From Vulcanimicrobiota bacterium (GTDB lineage: Bacteria; Vulcanimicrobiota; Xenobia; Xenobiales; JADMJV01), in contig JAHBVR010000011.1 in the NCBI GenBank assembly GCA_019637395.1, forward strand, positions 124,001-188,000: a stretch of 64,000 bases of DNA, written 5' to 3'. The notes beneath the pieces are model-generated. The model was given only the letters and a program-made list of their open reading frames with translations. It did not search any database and was not told where the DNA came from. Made by a program: the position numbers and the translations under genes. Below are positions 25,878 to 34,711 of the stretch, piece after piece (the stretch's first letter is position 1; every line of letters begins with the position of its first letter).

Positions 25878-26602
25878 GACTTGCGCTCCTGCTGGAGCCA
25901 GTACAGGATGAGCGAGAGCAAACTCAGGCAAGTGGCCAGCCCCAGCAGTTGCAGCGTGCGCCAGATCTGCAGGCTGTAGCGCCCGCTGGCCGGATCATAC
26001 TGGAAGCACAGGTAAAGGACCGGGTCGATTTTGCCTTCGACCTGGTTCGCGGCGGCTCGCTGCAGGGCTCGTTGCAGCGCCGGACCCGAGAAGCTGATGC
26101 CAAAAAGATACGAGGAAACCCGGCCGTCTGCCGTCAAGGCCACGATCCCGGCGGGATGGGCGAACTGATCACTGCCCCGGTCGTAGCGAAACTGGAATCC
26201 GACCGCCTGACAGAGCTGGCCGATATTCTCGGGGGTTCCGGTCACAAAGCGCCAATCCGCTCCCCGGCTCAAGGCCGCCTGGCGCTTTTGCCGGGCCAGG
26301 CCGGGTCGCTCGCGCGCATCGATACTCAGACAAATCACTCGATAATCGCGGAAAGAAACCGTCTTCAGGCTGTCCAACAAACCGCTCTGCACCTGGCCGC
26401 ACAGCATGGGACAGCCGAAGTAGCCCGGCACCAGCAGTGTGGCCTTGCCCGCGCTCAAGTCAGCCATGGTCAGCGCCCGGCCGCCTTCATCGATCAGGCT
26501 CACCCCGGGGAGTGGAGCTCCGGGATGTTGTTCGAAACGGGGGACCGGTTCGGCCGCCAGCGGGGTCACCCAGAGTAGGAATAGCAGTAGCACCAGACGC
26601 AC
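25874..26602 (-). CDS. SCO1/SenC copper chaperone for CuA assembly
   Basis: A 242-residue protein: a signal sequence (RLVLLLFLLWVTPLAAEP), a thioredoxin-like domain with the copper-binding CxxxC in GYFGCPMLCGQV, a later conserved His in FAHPAGIV, and a C-terminal membrane helix (LLGLATCLSLLSLILYWL). The GTG at 26602 has a perfect AAGGAGGT site 5 nt upstream and places the signal peptide at the start. It likely loads copper or reduces the CuA cysteines of coxB, which is translated next (TTGA overlap). Confidence 0.9.
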   Translation of the reverse strand: MRLVLLLFLLWVTPLAAEPVPRFEQHPGAPLPGVSLIDEGGRALTMADLSAGKATLLVPGYFGCPMLCGQVQSGLLDSLKTVSFRDYRVICLSIDARERPGLARQKRQAALSRGADWRFVTGTPENIGQLCQAVGFQFRYDRGSDQFAHPAGIVALTADGRVSSYLFGISFSGPALQRALQRAAANQVEGKIDPVLYLCFQYDPASGRYSLQIWRTLQLLGLATCLSLLSLILYWLQQERKS

Positions 26603-26885
26603 GGGAACCTCCTTGAGAGACCACCTGCATGGCCTCCTCGATCGGGATTTGCACAAGTCCTTGAGAATGGTCCACCCATTGGTAGCGATGCAGTTCCGGC
26701 GGGTCACGCTCCACCACCGGCTCTACTCGCAGAGGGGTGGCCGCCGTCAAAGGGCCGCCCGGCTGGTGCCAGGTCCGATGCAGCCAGCCCATGGCCAGCG
26801 CGGAAAAGGCCACCAGCAGCCACACTCCGGCCCCAAACCAGAGCAACCGCCCGGGAACCGCATCACTCTGCTCGTAGTCGGCCAA
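26487..26885 (-). CDS. Small single-span protein of the ACIII-oxidase operon
   Basis: A 132-residue protein starting at a TTG with GGAGG just upstream. It has one membrane helix (LLWFGAGVWLLVAFSALAMGWL, about 12-34), a short periplasmic part, and the motif YQWVDHSQGLVQIPIEEAMQVV. Small proteins with a WVDxxxGxVxIPIExAM pattern are often encoded beside alternative complex III genes. After VVSQ the frame continues 116 bp into the SCO gene with low-complexity sequence, so the natural end may be shorter. It overlaps actF by 23 bp. Function unknown; probably assembly of the complex or a peripheral subunit. Confidence 0.62.
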   Translation of the reverse strand: MADYEQSDAVPGRLLWFGAGVWLLVAFSALAMGWLHRTWHQPGGPLTAATPLRVEPVVERDPPELHRYQWVDHSQGLVQIPIEEAMQVVSQGGSRASGATAIPTLGDPAGGRTGPPFRTTSRSSTPRGEPDR

Positions 26886-27780
26886 GGCGCCTCCTCCAGA
26901 AAGTGAAGTTGAGCAGCCAGCCGCCGCCCAGCACAAGCCAGGCACCCAGCGCCGAGGGCGCCAGGACCAGGCGTGTGGAAGCGGCCGGCCACATCAGCCA
27001 GTAAGTGTGCAGGGCACAGCCCAGCAGCAACCAGGCGGCCATGCCCCGCACGAAGCCGGGTCGGCGCTTCAGCGGCCCGGCCAGCAGCAGTAGGAAGGGC
27101 GCCGCCGCAAAGGCCACCAACAGCGCGGCGGCCAGTGGTTGCCAGGCTCCCCAAACGCGCACCTGCAACCAGGCGCTTTCTTCGGGAAGATTGCCCGACC
27201 ACAGGATCAAGAGCTGGGCGAAGTCCAGGTAAGTCAGCAGCATCAAGCAAGCCAGCAGCAGACCGCCCCAATCATGACAACGCACTTGATCCGGCGGGGA
27301 CAGCAAGACCAAGACGGCCAGCCCCGAGAGGGCCCAGCCCAAAAGCACCAGCAGACCGAAGAGACTCGAATAGAAATGAGGGTCCAGACTCATCACCAGG
27401 TCAAAAGAGAGCAGTGTTCCCAGCAGTAACAGGCTGAGCAGCCCGGCGGCGGCCGCTCCCTGACGGCGCCCGGGTCGGCTCAGCCGGAATGCGAAAACCG
27501 TCCAGAGCAGCAGCGAAAATCCCGTGCGCCCGCACACCGGAAAGGGAGAGTAGAAGGCGCGCCGGTGAGCGGGGAAATGGTCCCACGGGAAGAGCGCCCC
27601 GGTCTGCCCGCACCACAGCGCCATGGCCACCGCCATCAAGGGAAGAGCCCGGGCGGCGGCGCCGGCCAGAGGCCGCCAATTCTCGCCCCAGCGGCCCAGG
27701 GTCAGGTGATGAATCAGCAGCCAGGTCAAGGCTCCGGCGCTGACCCCCGTCCAAAACAGCCAGGCATAGAGCCAGCTCAT
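26863..27780 (-). CDS. actF: Alternative complex III membrane subunit ActF
   Basis: A 305-residue polytopic protein with about nine helices. Its position after the mono-haem actE and before the SCO gene, together with the pattern PLMAVAMALWCGQTGALFPWDHFPAHRRAFYS and SFDLVMSLDPHFYSSLFG, identifies ActF, the smaller non-quinone-site membrane subunit related to ActC. It anchors ActA and ActE to the membrane. It overlaps actE by 4 bp (ATGA). Confidence 0.85.
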   Translation of the reverse strand: MSWLYAWLFWTGVSAGALTWLLIHHLTLGRWGENWRPLAGAAARALPLMAVAMALWCGQTGALFPWDHFPAHRRAFYSPFPVCGRTGFSLLLWTVFAFRLSRPGRRQGAAAAGLLSLLLLGTLLSFDLVMSLDPHFYSSLFGLLVLLGWALSGLAVLVLLSPPDQVRCHDWGGLLLACLMLLTYLDFAQLLILWSGNLPEESAWLQVRVWGAWQPLAAALLVAFAAAPFLLLLAGPLKRRPGFVRGMAAWLLLGCALHTYWLMWPAASTRLVLAPSALGAWLVLGGGWLLNFTFWRRRLGRLRAE

Positions 27781-28262
27781 CTCAACCGCTCCTCGGCCTG
27801 GCGGCGCACCTCATCCGGCAAATCCGCCAGGCGCGCCCGGCGGCTCAGTTGCAGTGCGCGCAGGTAGGCCACCACCGCCCAGCGATCCCGTTCCGGGAGA
27901 CGATCGGCGTACGGCCACATGCGGCCCGCCCCATTGCGAATAGCCGAATAGAAGTGCTCATCGGCGGCCTGGCGCAGGCGCTCTTCGTGAAACGAGGGCG
28001 GCTGGGGAAAGCCCCGCCGGACCACTTCTCCGCGCCCGTCGCCCAGCGGCCCGTGACAGGCGGCGCAATAAATACCGTAGCGCTCCTGACCGCGCCGCAG
28101 CAAGGGCAAGTCCACCTCCGGCCGGGGCTCGGGGGGAGTGACCGCCAGCGAACCGGCCGGCACTCTCCGGGGCGGACGGTTCCAGCGGGCCGCCCGGGGT
28201 TGCGGGTCCATCTCGCCCAGACAACCGCACAAGAGCAAGGCGAGCAGCCATTCATTCCGCAT
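27777..28262 (-). CDS. actE: Alternative complex III mono-haem cytochrome c lipoprotein ActE
   Basis: A 161-residue protein with a lipobox signal (MRNEWLLALLLCGC, lipidated Cys14), a Pro/Arg-rich linker and a cytochrome c domain with one haem site, YCAACHG. A distal Met is found in GRMWPYADRLPERDRW. The ATG at 28262 lies just inside the 3' end of actD; the frame is open upstream but only within actD. ActE passes electrons between ActA and the oxidase. Confidence 0.88.
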   Translation of the reverse strand: MRNEWLLALLLCGCLGEMDPQPRAARWNRPPRRVPAGSLAVTPPEPRPEVDLPLLRRGQERYGIYCAACHGPLGDGRGEVVRRGFPQPPSFHEERLRQAADEHFYSAIRNGAGRMWPYADRLPERDRWAVVAYLRALQLSRRARLADLPDEVRRQAEERLR

Positions 28263-28743
28263 GGAACACCCCTCCCAACTGGCGAGCCGCCTCGTAGTCG
28301 CCCCGCACCTGCAGGAAAAAGCCGTTGTAGCTGGCTGCGCGAAAGGCTTCGAAATCAAAGAGCGGATGATGGTAACGTGGCAGGCCGGCCTGGGCAAAGA
28401 CGCTTACGAAGGCGGTGAGGGCGGCCAGCAGCACGCCGCATTCGAAGGTGATGGGCAGAAAAGCCGGCCAGGAAAAGAGCGGCGTGCCACCGATCTGGAA
28501 TGGGTAGGCCCAGACAGCGGACCAACTGCACAAGGCAAAACCCAAGGCGGCTCCGCTGAGCCCGGCCAGAAAAATCAGCCAGGAAGTGCGGGTCACCGGG
28601 CCACCTACTCGCTGCTGCAGCCCCTCAATGGGATAAGGAGCGTAAGCATCCAAGACTTTCAAACCGGTTTCGCGAGCCCGGTCGACCGCCTCCAGCAGCA
28701 GTTCCTGGTCAGGGAACTGCAGCAGCCAACTCCGTTCACTCAT
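28252..28743 (-). CDS. actD: Alternative complex III subunit ActD (DUF3341)
   Basis: A 163-residue protein with a cytoplasmic N-terminal domain (SWLLQFPDQELLLEAVDRARETG, then VLDAYAPYPIEGL) and two central helices (about 55-77 and 95-118). The PYPIEGL pattern and the two-helix layout match DUF3341, the ActD subunit of quinol:cytochrome c oxidoreductase. The start overlaps actC by 8 bp and the end overlaps actE by 11 bp. Confidence 0.9.
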   Translation of the reverse strand: MSERSWLLQFPDQELLLEAVDRARETGLKVLDAYAPYPIEGLQQRVGGPVTRTSWLIFLAGLSGAALGFALCSWSAVWAYPFQIGGTPLFSWPAFLPITFECGVLLAALTAFVSVFAQAGLPRYHHPLFDFEAFRAASYNGFFLQVRGDYEAARQLGGVFHAE

Positions 28744-30067
28744 GGCTTTCCTCCACCGCCTGCTTGGACAGCTCGCTGATGGAAAGGACCGGTAGAAAGC
28801 GTACGAAAAGCAGCATCAGAAAAGAGAACAGAGCGAGCGTGCCCGCGTACAAACCCCAGTCCCAGATGGTCGGCGTGTACAGACGCCAGGCCGCGGGCAA
28901 AAACTCGTGAGACAGGCTCTGCACCACGATGATGAAACGCTCGGTCCACATGCCGATGTTGATGAGCACCGAGACCACCAGCAGAACCCGAATATTGCGC
29001 CGGGCCGCCGGCCAGAAAAAGCACAGCGGCGCCAGCGAGTTGCCCAACAGCAGCACCCAGTAAATGGGTGCGTAGACTCCCTGAAAGCGGTCCAGAGCGG
29101 TGGAAATCTCCGGCCGCAGGCCGCTGTACCAGGCGCAGAACCCCTCGCACAGATAGCCGTAGCTAACTAAAATCGAGGTCAGCAGCAGCATCTTGGCCAT
29201 GGCATCCAGGTGGCGCTCGGTGATGAAGTCTTGCAGCGAAAAGAGATAGCGCAAAGGAATCACCAGCGTCACCACCATGGCGAAGCCCGAAAAAATGGCC
29301 CCGGCCACGAAAAACGGAGGAAAGATGGTGGAATGCCAGCCGGGCACCAGAGCGGCCGCGAAGTCCAGCGAAACGATGCTATGCACCGACACCACCAGCG
29401 GCGTGGCCAGACAGGCCAGCAGCAGGTAAGCGCGCTGATGCACGCTCCAGTGGCGCGACGAGCCGCGCCAGCCCAGAGCAAAGAAACCATAAATCCGGCG
29501 TTGCCACAGGCTGGTGGCGCGGTCGCGCATGACCGCCAGATCGGGTACCAACCCCAGATACCAAAAGAGCAGCGACACGGTCAGATAGGTGGAGACGGCG
29601 AAGAAATCCCAGATCAGCGGGCTGCGCCAGTTGGGCCAGAGCAGCATGCGGTTGGGGTAAGGCGCCAGCCAGTAGAAATACCAGGGCCGGCCCAGGTGCA
29701 GCAGCGGAAACAGACCGGCGCAACAGACCGCGAATAAGGTCATGGCTTCGGCGAAGCGGTTGATGGAAGTGCGCCATTCCTGGCGGGCCAGCAAGAGGAT
29801 GGCCGAAATCAGCGTGCCGGCGTGGCCGATGCCGATCCACCAGACGAAGTTGACGATGGCCAGGCCCCAACCCACCGGCCGGTTCACGCCCCACACGCCG
29901 ATGCCGCGATAGAGCAGCACGCCGATGCTGACCACCAGCCACAGCACTCCCAGCGCCGACAGCCCCAGCAGTTGCCACCACAGACGCTGGTGAGGGGGCT
30001 GCAGGATAACCCCGGCGATCCTGGCGCTGACCGTCTCGGGCGTATGCCGGCCCTCAATCCACTTCAT
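28736..30067 (-). CDS. actC: Alternative complex III quinol-binding membrane subunit ActC (NrfD-like)
   Basis: A 443-residue polytopic protein of the NrfD/PsrC family with about ten helices. Blocks such as WWIGIGHAGTLISAILLL, GRPWYFYWLAPYPNRM, WDFFAVSTYLTVSLLFWY and SVHSIVSLDFAAALVPGWHSTIFPPFFVAGAIFSG (in parts) match ActC, the proposed site of quinol oxidation. The ATG at 30067 was selected over the longer frame because the actB stop lies at 30054, giving a 14-bp overlap, and the usual start is close to this point. Confidence 0.92.
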   Translation of the reverse strand: MKWIEGRHTPETVSARIAGVILQPPHQRLWWQLLGLSALGVLWLVVSIGVLLYRGIGVWGVNRPVGWGLAIVNFVWWIGIGHAGTLISAILLLARQEWRTSINRFAEAMTLFAVCCAGLFPLLHLGRPWYFYWLAPYPNRMLLWPNWRSPLIWDFFAVSTYLTVSLLFWYLGLVPDLAVMRDRATSLWQRRIYGFFALGWRGSSRHWSVHQRAYLLLACLATPLVVSVHSIVSLDFAAALVPGWHSTIFPPFFVAGAIFSGFAMVVTLVIPLRYLFSLQDFITERHLDAMAKMLLLTSILVSYGYLCEGFCAWYSGLRPEISTALDRFQGVYAPIYWVLLLGNSLAPLCFFWPAARRNIRVLLVVSVLINIGMWTERFIIVVQSLSHEFLPAAWRLYTPTIWDWGLYAGTLALFSFLMLLFVRFLPVLSISELSKQAVEESHE

Positions 30068-32657
30068 TCGGCCTCGACAGATAGGTGGTGCGCGGCTTGG
30101 TGTTGAGCTCGCCCAGCAGGGCAAAGTTGCGCCGGTCAGAGCGAGCCCGGGCCACTCGCGAACCGGAATCGGCCAGGTTGCCGAAGACGATGGCTTGACT
30201 GGGACAGGCGGCCTGGCAGGCGGTGACCACTTCGCCATCCGCGATGGCCCGGTTCTCTTTGTCAGCGCCGATGCGGGCGGCGGAAATGCGCTGCACGCAG
30301 TAGGTACACTTTTCCATGACGCCGCGGTCGCGCACCGTCACCTCGGGATTCTTCGGCTCCCCTTCGAACCATCCCAGGTTTAAGGGGGGGCTCGGCGCCT
30401 CCCCCTTAGACCCCCGGCCCCAATAGTCGAAGAAGTTGAACCTGCGCACTTTGTAAGGACAGTTGTTGGCGCAATAGCGCGTGCCCACGCAGCGGTTGTA
30501 GACCATCTGATTGAGCCCGTCGTGGCTGTGCATGGTGGCTCCCACCGGGCAAACCTTTTCGCAAGGAGCGTTCTCACAATGCTGGCAAGGCACCGGTTGA
30601 AAGTCCACCCGCTCCCCGTGATCATAGCGGTCCACGCGGATCCAGTGCAGCTCGCGTCCCCGGGCGGCCTCGGCGGGGCCCACCGTGGGGATATTGTTTT
30701 CCACCTGGCAGGCGACCGTGCAGGCGTTGCAGCCGATACAGGCCTCCAGATCGATGACCATGCCCCAGGCCTCGCTCTCGGAGGGAGCTTTTTCACCGTA
30801 GAGGTCGACCTCCACAGCAGCGGCCTCGGTCTGCAGGATAGCCCGACCGTCCAATTGGTGGTGAGCCTGCGTACTGATCGGCAGGACCCGGCCTTCCACC
30901 TTACGCACCCCCACCGCCGCCTGCCAGGCGTCCTCTGCCCGCAGTGGATAGACGTCATAACCACCTCGCTCTCCCCCGAAGCCGAAGTGCACCGCCAGCG
31001 TTCCCTCGGGCTGCCAGGCCTCCACCCAGGCCGGCAGGGTGCATGACTGTTGCCCCACCTTCAGCTCCAGCAAGTCTCCGTTGGCCACTCCCAGGCTCTC
31101 GGCGGTGGCCCGGCCCAATTGGACGGCGTTGCCCCAGACCAGCTTGGAGAAAGGCCGGGGGCACTCTTGCAGCCAGGCGTTGCCGGCCAGCTGCCCGTCC
31201 ACCACGCCAGCATCCGGCCGAAAGATCAACACGGTTTCCGGCACCGGCGCAGGGGCCGCCCCCGGCTCCCGTTCGCTCCACTCCAGCGGCCGGCTGTGGC
31301 TGCCCTCCAAGAATCCCCGGCGCAGACTTTCGTCCCAAGGGCGCCCTCGCCAGAAGTCCCGAATGAGCGCATACCCGTCCCGCTCGTCCCCCTTCAGCCG
31401 GGCCAGCAATTCCAGCCCCGAGGTGGACTGGTGCAGCGGCTGAATCAAGGGCTGCACCAGGGAGAGCAGGCCGTCATAGGCGCGCAGGTCGCCCCAGCTT
31501 TCCAACTCGTGGCTGGCCGGCAACACCCAGTGGCAGAGTTGTGAGGTCTCATTGGCCACCCGGCTGTGGTGCAGGGTGAGTCCGGCCCGGCTCAGATAAT
31601 TGGCGAACTGGGGGCGCTCATAGACGGGATTGCCCTCCAGGATCAGCAAGACCTTGACCTCTCCCGCCTGCAGGGCGCCTTCCAGCTCGTGCAACGACTC
31701 GTTGGGACTGAGAAGATGCTGGTCCAGCGCTGGCAATACGTCCACCGGCGCGTTCAAACGCCGGTTCAAGCGCAAGGCCAGAGCCTGGGCCTGAGGCGAT
31801 AGGGTTTCGCCCGCCAGTAGCAGACCGTCGCCGCGCTTCAACTCCGCTTCCACCCGGTCCAGCCAGGCAGGCTCCACCCTCACCTCTCCCTCAGGGGCCG
31901 GAGCCATCCCAAAACGCGCGGCCAGAGCCCACAGGCCCCGTTCCACTTCGACGGGGGGCAGGCCGTGGCGCTGGCGGGCCCGCCCCCCGGTCAGAGTGGG
32001 GGTGCTTTCCAGCACGTACAGGCGCGGGCGCAGCGCCGACCATTCGCGGGCCAGGCGCAGATGCTCGGGATGCATTCCCAGGGGATCGGCATCGAAAGCC
32101 ACCAGGCAGGGCTGCAAGGGAGCGCGCAGGTGAGCAGGCCGCCGGCAGGCCAGAGAAACGGGCCAGATCGGGTCATAGCGATGCCAACGCGCACCCAGGG
32201 CGCTGATGGCGGCTTGCAAAGCCGGAGACGCCACCGTGCGCGTCAAGATGTGCAGGCCCTCAGCGCCGGCTCCCAGCCAGCCCTTGACCTCGTCCAGCAT
32301 CTGGCGAAAAGCCGCTGGTCGTCCGGAGCGTAACGGCATGCGCAGGCGTTTCTCGTCGAAGAGGTCGAAAAGAGCCGCCTGGGCATAAATATCGCTACCG
32401 CCCAGGGAAGCGGGATGGGATGGGTTGCCGTCGATCTTGATGGGCCGGCCGGCCACGCTTTCCACCAGCATTCCCCGGGCCATTCCCAAGTAGGGCAGCG
32501 CGGTGGCGAAAATTTGCTGTTCCTCGCCCGCCTCGGGAGCCACCACATAGGGCAGAAGCTCGCCGCGTGGCCGCGGCGAGCAGCCGGCCATGAGCGCCAG
32601 GGCGCCACCGCTGAGCAGCTGCAAAAAGGTGCGCCGGCCTAAAGCACCGGTCAGCAT
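30054..32657 (-). CDS. actB: Alternative complex III iron-sulfur subunit ActB
   Basis: An 867-residue protein made of a molybdopterin-oxidoreductase-like domain (about 1-660) fused to a ferredoxin-like domain (about 670-860). The N terminus has a Tat-like twin arginine and lipobox (GRRTFLQLLSGGALALMAGC). The ferredoxin part holds the cysteine sets CIGCNACTVAC, CQHCENAPCEKVC, CVGTRYCANNC, CTYC and CQAAC, enough for three to four clusters. As in other ActB proteins, a molybdenum cofactor is not expected. The ATG shares a base with the actA stop (TGATG). It transfers electrons within the complex on the periplasmic side. Confidence 0.94.
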   Translation of the reverse strand: MLTGALGRRTFLQLLSGGALALMAGCSPRPRGELLPYVVAPEAGEEQQIFATALPYLGMARGMLVESVAGRPIKIDGNPSHPASLGGSDIYAQAALFDLFDEKRLRMPLRSGRPAAFRQMLDEVKGWLGAGAEGLHILTRTVASPALQAAISALGARWHRYDPIWPVSLACRRPAHLRAPLQPCLVAFDADPLGMHPEHLRLAREWSALRPRLYVLESTPTLTGGRARQRHGLPPVEVERGLWALAARFGMAPAPEGEVRVEPAWLDRVEAELKRGDGLLLAGETLSPQAQALALRLNRRLNAPVDVLPALDQHLLSPNESLHELEGALQAGEVKVLLILEGNPVYERPQFANYLSRAGLTLHHSRVANETSQLCHWVLPASHELESWGDLRAYDGLLSLVQPLIQPLHQSTSGLELLARLKGDERDGYALIRDFWRGRPWDESLRRGFLEGSHSRPLEWSEREPGAAPAPVPETVLIFRPDAGVVDGQLAGNAWLQECPRPFSKLVWGNAVQLGRATAESLGVANGDLLELKVGQQSCTLPAWVEAWQPEGTLAVHFGFGGERGGYDVYPLRAEDAWQAAVGVRKVEGRVLPISTQAHHQLDGRAILQTEAAAVEVDLYGEKAPSESEAWGMVIDLEACIGCNACTVACQVENNIPTVGPAEAARGRELHWIRVDRYDHGERVDFQPVPCQHCENAPCEKVCPVGATMHSHDGLNQMVYNRCVGTRYCANNCPYKVRRFNFFDYWGRGSKGEAPSPPLNLGWFEGEPKNPEVTVRDRGVMEKCTYCVQRISAARIGADKENRAIADGEVVTACQAACPSQAIVFGNLADSGSRVARARSDRRNFALLGELNTKPRTTYLSRPNEVD

Positions 32658-33307
32658 CAGCGGTGGCAGACCGAGCAGTCGGTCAGTCCTTGTTTGCGAA
32701 TCTGGTAGTACTCTTTCAGCTCCGGATGGGCCACCTTCTCCCAACCCGGGTCCAGGATCTTGTCTTGTGGGCGCAGATGGGGACCCGGATCGTTGTGACA
32801 GTCCAGGCACCATTCCATGGTCAAGGGTTGATTCAACTGCACCAGAGCCATCTGATCGACCCGGCCATGACACTCGACGCAACCAAACCCTTTGGCCACA
32901 TGGATGCTGTGGTTGAAGTAGACGTAGTCGGGCAGGCGGTAGACCCGCTGCCAGCGGATGGGCTGGCCTTCAGCGTAACTGCGGCGCAAGGGCTCGAACA
33001 GGTCGTTGTCGGCGTAAAGCTGCGAATGGCAGGTCAGGCACAGGCTGCTGGACGGCATGCCGGCGCTGGCCCCGGTCTCCACGGCACTATGACAGTAGCG
33101 GCAGTCCAGGCCTACTTCGGCCACGTGGTGCCGGTGGCTGAACTGAATGGGCTGCTCGGGGGCCAACCGGCTGCGCTGAACATAGTCGGAATGTGCGTAG
33201 ATCCACAGAGCCGGCAGGCCCACCAGCAGAAGCAACAGCGCCGTCATGACCATCACGCCCAACCACTGGTCCACCCATGGGGGAAATATCTGCTCCGGCC
33301 TGCCCAC
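32657..33307 (-). CDS. actA: Alternative complex III penta-haem cytochrome ActA
   Basis: A 216-residue cytochrome with one N-terminal membrane anchor (about 14-38) and five CxxCH haem sites in order: CRYCH, CLTCH, CVECH, CLDCH and CSVCH, the last almost at the C terminus. This pattern is the ActA signature. The start is a GTG at 33307; a later GTG/ATG within 20 codons is possible. It is the first gene of an eleven-gene minus-strand respiratory operon, and its upstream region diverges from an MFS exporter 80 bp away. Confidence 0.93.
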   Translation of the reverse strand: MGRPEQIFPPWVDQWLGVMVMTALLLLLVGLPALWIYAHSDYVQRSRLAPEQPIQFSHRHHVAEVGLDCRYCHSAVETGASAGMPSSSLCLTCHSQLYADNDLFEPLRRSYAEGQPIRWQRVYRLPDYVYFNHSIHVAKGFGCVECHGRVDQMALVQLNQPLTMEWCLDCHNDPGPHLRPQDKILDPGWEKVAHPELKEYYQIRKQGLTDCSVCHR

Positions 33308-33387
33308 CCGCCCATGCTAGGTATTCCCGGCCGCCCGACCCCAGTGGCCGAGATACCGGCCGGGCCAGGACAGGAGTTGATGGGCAG

Positions 33388-34632
33388 GTGCCAAACCGCA
33401 TAACCACGGTGTCTCAAGAAATCAAGAAAGCCAGTTTTGTCTTCGTCTTCCTGTGCGTGGTGCTGGACATGCTGGCCCTGGGCATCATGGTGCCGGTGCT
33501 TCCCAAGCTGATCGTGCAGTTCGAAGGCGGCGATCATGCCCGCGCTGCCCAGGTCACCGGGATTTTCGGGTTTGCCTGGGCACTGATGCAATTTCTGGCC
33601 AGTCCAGTCTTGGGCTCGCTCTCCGATCGTTTCGGGCGCCGCCCGGTGCTGTTGCTGTCCAGTCTGGGGCTGGGGCTGGACTACGTGCTCATGGCCCTGG
33701 CGCCCAGTTTAAGCTGGCTGTTTCTGGGACGGGTCATCTCCGGCGTCACGGCCGCCACTTTCGCCACCGCCTCGGCCTATATTGCGGATATCTCGCCGCC
33801 GGAGCAGCGGGCCGCACGCTTCGGTATGCTGGGAGCGGCTTTTGGTATCGGCTTCATCGTCGGGCCGGCGGTGGGCGGCGTGCTGGGCAATGCCGGCCTG
33901 CGCCTGCCCTTCTGGGTGGCGGCCGCCTGCAGTTTGCTCAACACCGCCTACGGATTCTTCGTGTTGCCCGAGTCGCTGGCCTCCGAGAAGCGGCGCCCCT
34001 TTCAGTGGAAAGTGGCCAACCCGTTGGGAGCCTTCCAATTCTTCCTGGGACACGCCGGCGGCGGTCTGGGCCGGTTGGTGCTGGGCGCTTTCTTCTACTA
34101 TGTGGCCCACGAATCGTTGCCCAGCATGTTCGTGCTCTACACCGACTTCAAGTTTCACTGGTCCGAGAAAACGGTGGGACTGGTCCTGGGTGCGGTAGGG
34201 GTCAGTTCCATGCTGGTCTCGGCCGTGCTCACCGGCAAAGCCGTGAAACGCTGGGGGGAAGCCGCCACGCTGGTGATTGGACTGCTCTTTGGCATCGCCG
34301 GTTTCACCTGCTATGCCTACGCGCCGACCTCGACCTTTTTCCTGATGGGCGTGCCGCTGGTGGGACTGTGGGGCCTGTGCGGACCGGCCCAACAGGCGCT
34401 CATGAGTTCCCAGGTGGACGCCACCCAACAGGGCCAACTGCAGGGCTCCCTCAGCAGCCTGCGCGGTATCGCCGGCATGATCGGCCCGCTGCTCTTCACC
34501 CAGTCCTTCGCCTACGCGACCGAGCACCGAGGCTGGCCCGCCGGCCTCCCCTATTACCTGTCGGCCGCCCTGCTGGCCGCCAGCCTGCTGCTCTCATTAC
34601 CGGCTCTCAAGCGACAGGCAGGCCAAGAATAG
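33388..34632 (+). CDS. Major facilitator exporter, TetA-like (DHA1)
   Basis: A 414-residue twelve-helix transporter. The motif A loop between helices 2 and 3 is [17 protein letters not shown], motif D1 is near [11 protein letters not shown], and [10 protein letters not shown] marks helix 5 (antiporter motif C). This resembles the TetA/Bcr drug:proton antiporters, so it probably exports a small hydrophobic or antibiotic-like compound. The GTG at 33388 sits 10 nt behind AGGAG; a GTG at 33409 is an alternative. It diverges from the respiratory operon. Confidence 0.85.
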   Translation: MPNRITTVSQEIKKASFVFVFLCVVLDMLALGIMVPVLPKLIVQFEGGDHARAAQVTGIFGFAWALMQFLASPVLGSLSDRFGRRPVLLLSSLGLGLDYVLMALAPSLSWLFLGRVISGVTAATFATASAYIADISPPEQRAARFGMLGAAFGIGFIVGPAVGGVLGNAGLRLPFWVAAACSLLNTAYGFFVLPESLASEKRRPFQWKVANPLGAFQFFLGHAGGGLGRLVLGAFFYYVAHESLPSMFVLYTDFKFHWSEKTVGLVLGAVGVSSMLVSAVLTGKAVKRWGEAATLVIGLLFGIAGFTCYAYAPTSTFFLMGVPLVGLWGLCGPAQQALMSSQVDATQQGQLQGSLSSLRGIAGMIGPLLFTQSFAYATEHRGWPAGLPYYLSAALLAASLLLSLPALKRQAGQE

Positions 34633-34711
34633 CAGCCGCATCCCGCATGGCCTGATCGAACGTCAGCAGCGTAAGATCGGCAATACTGCGGCGCAGGGCC
34701 ACATCGGTCAC
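34607..34711 (-). pseudogene. Possible relic of a PIN-domain (VapC-like) toxin
   Basis: Between the MFS gene and the efflux channel gene the minus strand encodes 34 codons with [20 protein letters not shown], similar to the C-terminal strand-helix of PIN ribonucleases (LxTxDxxxxxAAxxLG). It begins directly after the channel gene stop and overlaps the MFS 3' end by 26 bp. No catalytic N-terminal half or antitoxin is present. The match is short, so confidence is low. Confidence 0.28.
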
